Origin: Bacteroidales bacterium UBA4295
GTDB lineage: Bacteria; Bacteroidota; Bacteroidia; Bacteroidales; Paludibacteraceae
Length of the DNA: 25,010 nt
Assembly: GCA_002395805.1 (NCBI GenBank)
Contig: DGVB01000029.1
Coordinates: 1 to 25,010, forward strand
Direction of reading: 5' to 3'
Shown here: positions 20,250 to 25,010 of the stretch, piece after piece
Numbering within the stretch: position 1 is the first letter of the stretch
Layout: each line of letters starts with the position of its first letter
Position numbers and translations under genes: made by a program
Notes under the pieces: model-generated
Database searches by the model: none
What the model was told of the DNA's origin: nothing
Seen by the model: the letters and a program-made list of their open reading frames with translations, nothing else

Positions 20250-22073
20250 GTGGATATCATTCATCTGTTACCGGATAGCGTAGCTAACCAGATAGCGGCT
20301 GGCGAGGTGATTCAGCGCCCCGCTTCGTGTCTGAAAGAGCTGGTGGAGAACAGCCTGGATGCGGGAGCTACCCGTGTGCAGGTGATCGTTCGCGACGCCG
20401 GACGCACGCTGCTGCAGGTGATAGACAACGGTATCGGGATGAGTGAAATGGACGCCCGTCTGGCGTTCGAACGCCATGCCACGAGCAAGATACGCGAAGC
20501 GCAGGACCTCTTTTCGCTCCGCACGATGGGGTTCCGCGGCGAAGCGCTGGCGTCTATCTGCGCCGTCGCGCAGGTGGAGATGACCACCCGCCGAGCGGAG
20601 GACGAGACAGGGACGCTGATTGAGATCCACGGTTCGGACGTCATCCGCCAGGAACTGTGCGCATGCCCTGTGGGCACGAATATCAAGGTATCCAACCTCT
20701 TCTTCAATGTGCCCGTGCGGCGTAAGTTTCTGAAGACCGACCAGACCGAATTGCGAAACCTCCTGACGGAGTTCTATCATATCGTGCTCGTTTATCCGAA
20801 GGTCTCGTTCACGTTCGTGCATAACGACGAGATCCTGATGGAGCTGCCGGCGGGGACGGAGAAACAGCGCATCGAAGCTGTCTTCGGCAACCCCAAACGC
20901 AATGTCTATACGTCCGCTTTTGTGGATGTCAATACCGAGACGGAGTTGGTGTCCATCCGCGGTTTTGTGGTAAAGCCGGAGAACGCGACGCGCAAGGCGG
21001 AGCAGTATTTCTTTGTGAACGGCCGGTACATGCGGCACCCGTATTTCCTGAAAGCCGTGCAGACGGCCTATTCGGGCATGTTAGCCGCGGACTACCAGCC
21101 TTCTTTCTTTATCTATTTTGACATAGCGCCGGAGGCGATAGACGTCAATATCCATCCGACGAAAACGGAGATCAAGTTTGCCGACGAGCAGACGATCTTC
21201 CAGATCCTGATGGCGTCCGTGCGCGAAGCGCTGGGTAAGTTCACCCTGGCGCCGCAGATTGATTTTGATACGCAGGGCAGTATTGATATACCTCAGCCGC
21301 CTACGGATGCGGTGGCGGCTCCGCGTGTGACTGTGGATCCGACCTATAACCCTTTCCATACTCGCGGCGCCATCTATCCGGATCGGGCTCCCAAGAACTG
21401 GGAGAGCCTCTATGAAGGGCTGGGTGCGGCGAAGCCGATAAATGCTGCTATGCAGCCGACTGATGCGCTTTCGGTGACGGAGGAGGAACTGCTCCGTCCG
21501 GAGGACCTGGAGAGCTGTCCGCTCTGGCAGTACGGCGGTAGATATATCCTGGCTCCGAGTGCGCAGGGCTTGGTGCTGATCAACCAGCACCGGGCGCATG
21601 CAGCCGTGCTGTACGCGCAGTTCACGGAGCAGCTCTCACTCTCGCAGGGCGCGATGCAGCAGCTGCTGTTCCCGGAGGTGCTGAGCCTCTCGCAGGAAGA
21701 GATGGTGCTCTTGAACCAGATCCTAGTGGATCTGAAGGCGATCGGTTTCGACATGGAGCAACTCAGCCCGGACAGCTATTCGATCCTGGGCATCCCTGCG
21801 CAGCTGGCGAATCAGTCTCCTATACCGGCTATCCAGCATATTCTGCACCAGGTGCGCGAACGCGGGGCGGACACACAGCGCGAATGGCGCGAGCAGATAG
21901 CACTCACCCTGGCGGAGCAAGCGGCTATTCCCTACGGCAAGATACTGACCGAAACGGAGATGCGGGAGATCGTGCAGAAGCTGGTGCAGCTGCCCCAATA
22001 CCGCCGCATGGCGGACGGTAAAATCATCGTCTCGCTCCTGACGGACGATGAGATAAGCAGAAGGTTCAGTTGA
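20250..22073 (+). CDS. mutL: DNA mismatch repair protein MutL
   Basis: 607-residue GHKL-ATPase mismatch-repair protein. N-terminal motifs: 'KELVENSLDAGA' (catalytic Glu, Mg-binding Asn), 'DNGIGM', 'RHATSKI' and 'GFRGEALASI'; 'NIHPTKTEIKF' ends the N-terminal domain. A linker (about 340-430) and a C-terminal dimerisation domain follow. The site of the endonuclease motif DQHA(X)2E reads 'NQHRAHAAVLY', lacking the Asp and Glu, so endonuclease activity is doubtful by that criterion. The start is GTG at 20250, directly after the heptamer array; 'DIIHLLPDSVANQIAAGEV' is the expected N-terminus. Confidence 0.96.
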   Translation: MDIIHLLPDSVANQIAAGEVIQRPASCLKELVENSLDAGATRVQVIVRDAGRTLLQVIDNGIGMSEMDARLAFERHATSKIREAQDLFSLRTMGFRGEALASICAVAQVEMTTRRAEDETGTLIEIHGSDVIRQELCACPVGTNIKVSNLFFNVPVRRKFLKTDQTELRNLLTEFYHIVLVYPKVSFTFVHNDEILMELPAGTEKQRIEAVFGNPKRNVYTSAFVDVNTETELVSIRGFVVKPENATRKAEQYFFVNGRYMRHPYFLKAVQTAYSGMLAADYQPSFFIYFDIAPEAIDVNIHPTKTEIKFADEQTIFQILMASVREALGKFTLAPQIDFDTQGSIDIPQPPTDAVAAPRVTVDPTYNPFHTRGAIYPDRAPKNWESLYEGLGAAKPINAAMQPTDALSVTEEELLRPEDLESCPLWQYGGRYILAPSAQGLVLINQHRAHAAVLYAQFTEQLSLSQGAMQQLLFPEVLSLSQEEMVLLNQILVDLKAIGFDMEQLSPDSYSILGIPAQLANQSPIPAIQHILHQVRERGADTQREWREQIALTLAEQAAIPYGKILTETEMREIVQKLVQLPQYRRMADGKIIVSLLTDDEISRRFS

Positions 22074-22083
22074 GAGAACTCTT

Positions 22084-22104
22084 AAAGTAGAAAGTAGATA
22101 CACC
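22084..22104. repeat. Two heptamers before the metallophosphatase gene
   Basis: AAAGTAG (22084-22090) is repeated at 22091-22097, then ATACACC before the ATG at 22105. Weak on its own; listed because the 7-bp period recurs. Confidence 0.5.
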
Positions 22105-23010
22105 ATGAAAAATATTCATTATTCTTATTTCGCTTCGCTCAAACGATTAATGCTTCGCAATATTCATTATTCTTTGCCCTCACGGGGCACGATTTTTACA
22201 TTAATCATTATTATCATTCTCTCTTTCGCCGCTTGCACGCCGAAAGAGCATCTGACGATCCTCCACACGAATGACACCCATTCGCAGGTGGAGCCCAAGG
22301 ATAATGGTCAGGGTGGCTATGCCCGCCGTATGGGATTGATCCGGCAGGAGCGGGAGAAAGACCCGAACTTGCTGTTGGTGGATGCCGGTGATTTCAGCCA
22401 GGGTACACCGTATTTCAATTTGTATCGCGGACGCGTGGAGATAGACGCGATGAACTATATCGGGTACGACGCGGCTACGCTGGGAAACCATGAGTTTGAC
22501 AACGGCCTGGATTCGCTGGCGATGGTGCTCAAACTGGCGCAGTTCCCTGTCGTCTGTGCCAATTATGATTTTACCGGCACACCGCTGGAAGGCCTGGTGC
22601 AGCCGTTCACGATCGTGCAAAAAGGAAACCTCAAGGTCGGTATCTTCGGCCTGGGATGCCAGCCCAAAGGGATCATCTCCGATAAGAATTTTGAACCGGC
22701 GCAGTACCTGGAGCCCTACCCGGTGGCGCAAGCCATGGCGGATACGCTCAGAGCGCAAGGATGCGACGTGGTGGTGTGCCTGAGCCATATGGGCACGTAC
22801 GGCAAGGCGAAAAGCGATGTGTGCGACGCAGCCATGGTGGCCTCCACACGCGGGATTGACGCCGTAATCGGCGGACATACGCATAAATTTTACGACAGGC
22901 TTCGCGTAGCGAACCTGGACGGAGACAGTATTCCGGTCTGCCAAATGGGCAAGAGCGGCGTCTATTTGGGCAAGATAGTGTTAGATTTAGGTTGCAAAAA
23001 AGAAAAATAA
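22105..23010 (+). CDS. 5'-nucleotidase-like metallophosphatase lipoprotein
   Basis: 301 residues. The N-terminal hydrophobic stretch with 'LSFAAC' (Cys44) suggests a lipoprotein facing the periplasm. Calcineurin-like metal motifs: 'HTNDTHSQ' (Asp57, His59), 'VDAGDFSQG' (Asp96), 'GNHEFD' (Asn128, His129) and 'GGHTH' near residue 257. It corresponds to the N-terminal catalytic half of UshA-type 5'-nucleotidases; the C-terminal substrate-binding half is absent, and in other Bacteroidales it is often a separate adjacent gene, not seen here. The signal region is unusually long: a 16-bp direct repeat 48 bp apart (22111 and 22159) duplicates 'NIHYS'. Start could be 22105 or Met16 at 22150. Substrate unproven. 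Confidence 0.88.
   Translation: MKNIHYSYFASLKRLMLRNIHYSLPSRGTIFTLIIIIILSFAACTPKEHLTILHTNDTHSQVEPKDNGQGGYARRMGLIRQEREKDPNLLLVDAGDFSQGTPYFNLYRGRVEIDAMNYIGYDAATLGNHEFDNGLDSLAMVLKLAQFPVVCANYDFTGTPLEGLVQPFTIVQKGNLKVGIFGLGCQPKGIISDKNFEPAQYLEPYPVAQAMADTLRAQGCDVVVCLSHMGTYGKAKSDVCDAAMVASTRGIDAVIGGHTHKFYDRLRVANLDGDSIPVCQMGKSGVYLGKIVLDLGCKKEK
22111..22174. repeat. 16-bp direct repeat within the metallophosphatase signal region
   Basis: AATATTCATTATTCTT occurs at 22111-22126 and 22159-22174. The 48-bp spacing equals 16 codons and preserves the frame. The repeat contains TATTCAT, the unit of the array before lpxC (1275-1288). Confidence 0.9.
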
Positions 23011-23020
23011 AGCAAAAAAA

Positions 23021-23052
23021 TTTGCGTATATCAGAAAAAAGCAGTAATTTTG
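23021..23052 (+). promoter_or_regulatory. acpP promoter (Bacteroidota type)
   Basis: -33 TTTG at 23021-23024, a 20-bp spacer, and -7 TAATTTTG at 23045-23052. The predicted start near 23057 gives a leader of about 75 nt ending in TACTAAA-A-TTTAGTA (23116-23130), a small dyad 2 nt before the ATG. Confidence 0.85.
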
Positions 23053-23132
23053 CATCGATTTTGCAAAATATGCGTAAATCAAAGATATCGAAATTTAAGA
23101 AAAACATATATTAACTACTAAAATTTAGTATT

Positions 23133-23372
23133 ATGGCAGAAGTTGAAGCAAAAGTAAAAGCAATCATTGCTGATAAACTTGGTGTAGAAGAGTCTCAGGT
23201 AACAAAAGAGGCTAATTTCCAAACTGATCTGGGTGCAGATTCTCTGGACACCGTTGAGATGATCATGGAGTTTGAGAAAGAGTTCGGAATCGAGATTCCG
23301 GATGAGGATACCCAGAAGATTGCTACCGTAGGCGACGCAATCGCATACGTAGAGGGTAAATTAGCGAAATAA
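23133..23372 (+). CDS. acpP: Acyl carrier protein
   Basis: 79-residue acidic carrier of growing acyl chains for type II fatty acid synthesis, and donor of 3-hydroxyacyl groups to LpxA and LpxD encoded at the other end of the window. The phosphopantetheine attachment serine is Ser37 in '[10 protein letters not shown]', and 'FGIEIPDED' is typical. It has its own promoter and a terminator-like hairpin before fabF, fitting the much higher level needed for the carrier than for the enzyme. It precedes fabF as in many bacteria. Confidence 0.98.
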   Translation: MAEVEAKVKAIIADKLGVEESQVTKEANFQTDLGADSLDTVEMIMEFEKEFGIEIPDEDTQKIATVGDAIAYVEGKLAK

Positions 23373-23393
23373 TTCTCTTTACACATGGGTCTG

Positions 23394-23433
23394 CGAGTTT
23401 ACGGGAGTACTGTAAACTCGTATACTTTTTATT
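23394..23433 (+). terminator. Terminator or attenuator hairpin between acpP and fabF
   Basis: Perfect 9-bp stem CGAGTTTAC (23394-23402) / GTAAACTCG (23412-23420), loop GGGAGTACT, then TATACTTTTTATT (23421-23433). It lies 22 nt after the acpP stop and 17 nt before fabF. Partial termination here would yield abundant acpP message and a minor acpP-fabF message. Confidence 0.75.
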
Positions 23434-23450
23434 AGCAGGTTTGTATTATT

Positions 23451-24710
23451 ATGCAGTTGAGACGAGTAGTAGTAACCGGTCTCGGGGCGCTTACCCCGGT
23501 AGGAAATTCGGCACCTGAGACATGGGCGGCGCTGGTGAACGGAGTGAACGGTATCGCTCCGATTACTTCGTTCGACACCACGAATTTCAAGACTCATTTT
23601 GCCGGAGAGGTGAAGGGTTTTGATCCTTCGCCGCTGATGGACCGCAAGGAAGCGCGTAAGATGGACCGCTATTCCCAGTTTTCCGTATGGGTGGCCAATG
23701 AGGCGCTCATCGACAGCGGTCTGGATCTGGAGAAAGAGGACCGCAGCCGCGTAGGAGTGATATGGGGCAGCGGCATGGGCGGTCTGCAGTCCACCGAGGA
23801 GGAAATCATCGATTTCGCCAAAGGCGACGGGGTGCCGCGCTTCAATCCGTTCATGATCCCGAAGGCTATCCCGTCTATCGCGGCGGGACAGATCTCTATC
23901 CGCTTCGGCCTCGGAGGTCCCAGTTTCTCGGTCTCTACTGCCTGCTCTTCTTCCTCGCATGCCGTCGGTTCGGCTTTCGACCAGATCCGTCTGGGGCATG
24001 CCGACGTGCTGCTGTCCGGAGGTGCGGATGCGGATGTGACATACACCGGCATCGGCGGATTCAACTCGCTGCACGCCCTCTCCACCCGCAATGATTCGCC
24101 CGAGACTGCCAGCAGACCCTTCTCCAAGAGCCGCGACGGGTTCGTGTTGGGCGAAGGAGCTGCATGCCTCATCCTGGAGGACTACGAGCACGCCAAAGCG
24201 CGAGGAGCGAAGATCTACGCCGAGATCATCGGTGAAGGAATGACATCCGATGCGTACCACATGACCGCGCCGGATCCCGAGGGCAAAGGAGCGGAGCGTG
24301 TGATGCGTCTGGCGCTCAAGGATGCAGGACTGCAACCCGAGCAGGTGGATTTCATCAATACGCACGGCACCTCCACGCCCCTTGGCGATGTGACGGAGGT
24401 CAAAGCGATACAGCGTGTCTTCGGCGAACATGTCTATGAGATGAACCTCGACTCCACCAAGTCTATGACCGGACATCTGATCGGTGCCACGGGGGCCGTA
24501 GAAGCGCTGGCGTGTATCATGGCGCTCAAGGAAGGTATCATCCCACCGACGATCAATCATGACCCGGAGGATGCCGACGAGAACATCGACTATCGCATCA
24601 ATTTCACCTTCGGCAAGGCGCAGAAACGCAATATCAAATACGCCCTGAGCAATACCTTCGGCTTCGGAGGACATAATGCATGTCTGGTATTTAAAAAATG
24701 GGAAGAGTGA
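23451..24710 (+). CDS. fabF: 3-oxoacyl-[acyl-carrier-protein] synthase II
   Basis: Condensing enzyme of fatty acid elongation (KAS II), 419 residues. The Cys-His-His triad is Cys165 in 'STACSSSSHA', His305 in 'NTHGTSTPLGD' and His342 in 'SMTGHLIGATGAVEA', with Lys337 and the C-terminal 'NTFGFGGHNA' present. 'RRVVVTGLGALTPVGN' is the usual start. It follows acpP across a hairpin and precedes the small winged-helix gene by 41 bp. Confidence 0.97.
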   Translation: MQLRRVVVTGLGALTPVGNSAPETWAALVNGVNGIAPITSFDTTNFKTHFAGEVKGFDPSPLMDRKEARKMDRYSQFSVWVANEALIDSGLDLEKEDRSRVGVIWGSGMGGLQSTEEEIIDFAKGDGVPRFNPFMIPKAIPSIAAGQISIRFGLGGPSFSVSTACSSSSHAVGSAFDQIRLGHADVLLSGGADADVTYTGIGGFNSLHALSTRNDSPETASRPFSKSRDGFVLGEGAACLILEDYEHAKARGAKIYAEIIGEGMTSDAYHMTAPDPEGKGAERVMRLALKDAGLQPEQVDFINTHGTSTPLGDVTEVKAIQRVFGEHVYEMNLDSTKSMTGHLIGATGAVEALACIMALKEGIIPPTINHDPEDADENIDYRINFTFGKAQKRNIKYALSNTFGFGGHNACLVFKKWEE

Positions 24711-24751
24711 CCCTTTTCACTCGTATTAGTCTAATTAAAATTTAAGGTATT

Positions 24752-24946
24752 ATGATCACGAAAATTGGAGAAAATGCAGGTCTGATTTGGAATGCCCTGC
24801 AGAATGGTGCACAAGGTCTGAAAGCGCTCAAGAAAGCTACCAAGCTGAAAAATGAGGAGCTCTACTTGGCACTGGGTTGGCTCGCTCGTGAGGGTAAAAT
24901 CTCTTTCACTGAGGCTGAGGCTGACACCATCATCGCTTTGGCATAA
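24752..24946 (+). CDS. Small winged-helix protein (DUF2582-like)
   Basis: 64 residues, one winged-helix-like domain: 'ITKIGENAGLIWNAL' helix, 'GLKALKKATKLKNEELYLALGWLAREGKI' (helix-turn-helix with recognition helix) and a short C-terminal 'FTEAEADTI' wing or helix. It resembles the short winged-helix proteins widespread in Bacteroidota (DUF2582). The role is unknown; DNA binding or a protein-protein role are both possible. It starts 41 bp after fabF and ends 2 nt before asd. The leader TTAAAATTTAAGGTATTATG resembles that of acpP. Confidence 0.88.
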   Translation: MITKIGENAGLIWNALQNGAQGLKALKKATKLKNEELYLALGWLAREGKISFTEAEADTIIALA

Positions 24947-24948
24947 GT

Positions 24949-25010
24949 ATGGTAATAGCGATTGTAGGCGCTTCGGGCGCCGTCGGACAGGAATTGCTGG
25001 CTGTGCTTGC
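24949..25010 (+). CDS. asd: Aspartate-semialdehyde dehydrogenase, N-terminal start (runs off the window)
   Basis: Twenty codons from ATG 24949 encode 'MVIAIVGASGAVGQELLAVL', the NADP-binding Rossmann start (GASGAVGQE) typical of aspartate-semialdehyde dehydrogenase in lysine, threonine and methionine synthesis. N-acetyl-gamma-glutamyl-phosphate reductase has a related start but normally reads GA.GY.G.EL, so asd is favoured. Only the first 62 bases are in the window. Confidence 0.8.
   Translation, partial: MVIAIVGASGAVGQELLAVL

Noticed and set aside
24705..24722. Hairpin GAGTGA / TCACTC at the end of fabF as a terminator
   Set aside because: Only 6 bp, overlapping the stop codon, with no T-run after it. 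Too weak to annotate.

Overview
This window reads as chromosomal DNA of a member of the Bacteroidota, most probably order Bacteroidales. The grounds are the HD-hydrolase/lpxD/lpxC/lpxA order, the lack of Shine-Dalgarno sequences, and at least seven promoters of the Bacteroides primary-sigma type (TTTG, 19-20 bp, TAnnTTTG). Protein content is housekeeping and coding density is high. I see no prophage, insertion sequence, CRISPR array, tRNA or rRNA.

Layout. 1-2928: end of an HD-domain hydrolase gene, then lpxD, lpxC and lpxA (early lipid A synthesis; genes overlap or nearly touch). 3027-6191: glnS, a stand-alone HsdR-N-type PD-(D/E)xK protein and phoH. 6188-7273 (minus): aroB, divergent from a periplasmic thioredoxin-like gene, a K+/H+ antiporter, an SDR-family protein and a DEAD-box RNA helicase (7359-12291, plus). 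12146-13489 (minus): rsmF-like rRNA methyltransferase, overlapping the helicase tail and divergent from a uvrD/pcrA-like helicase (13557-15806). 15807-16229: a gene-free block full of hairpins and short tandem repeats. 16230-18067 (minus): udk followed by two half-size chromate-transporter (ChrA) genes. 18278-23010 (plus): OmpA/TPR lipoprotein, small membrane protein, mutL, metallophosphatase lipoprotein. 23133-25010 (plus): acpP, fabF, a small winged-helix protein and the start of asd.

The most unusual content is not a gene but a set of repeats. There are (a) 7-bp-period arrays at about nine places, (b) 11-bp-period arrays at three places, (c) a 16-17-bp repeat shared by two distant loci, (d) a C/G-rich palindromic REP-like element in four copies, and (e) three consecutive hairpins built of 9-bp units. 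Many lie inside conserved genes (aroB, DEAD helicase, SDR, both chrA halves, uvrD, HsdR-N protein, metallophosphatase) as open in-frame insertions, reminiscent of the in-gene palindromic elements of Rickettsia. Other points of note are an LpxA that appears one full beta-helix coil short, an LpxC without the FabZ domain usual in this phylum, mirrored overlapping divergent promoters, and a helicase tail encoded antisense to a conserved methyltransferase C-terminus.

Family assignments rest on motifs and remembered relatives; no database search was run.
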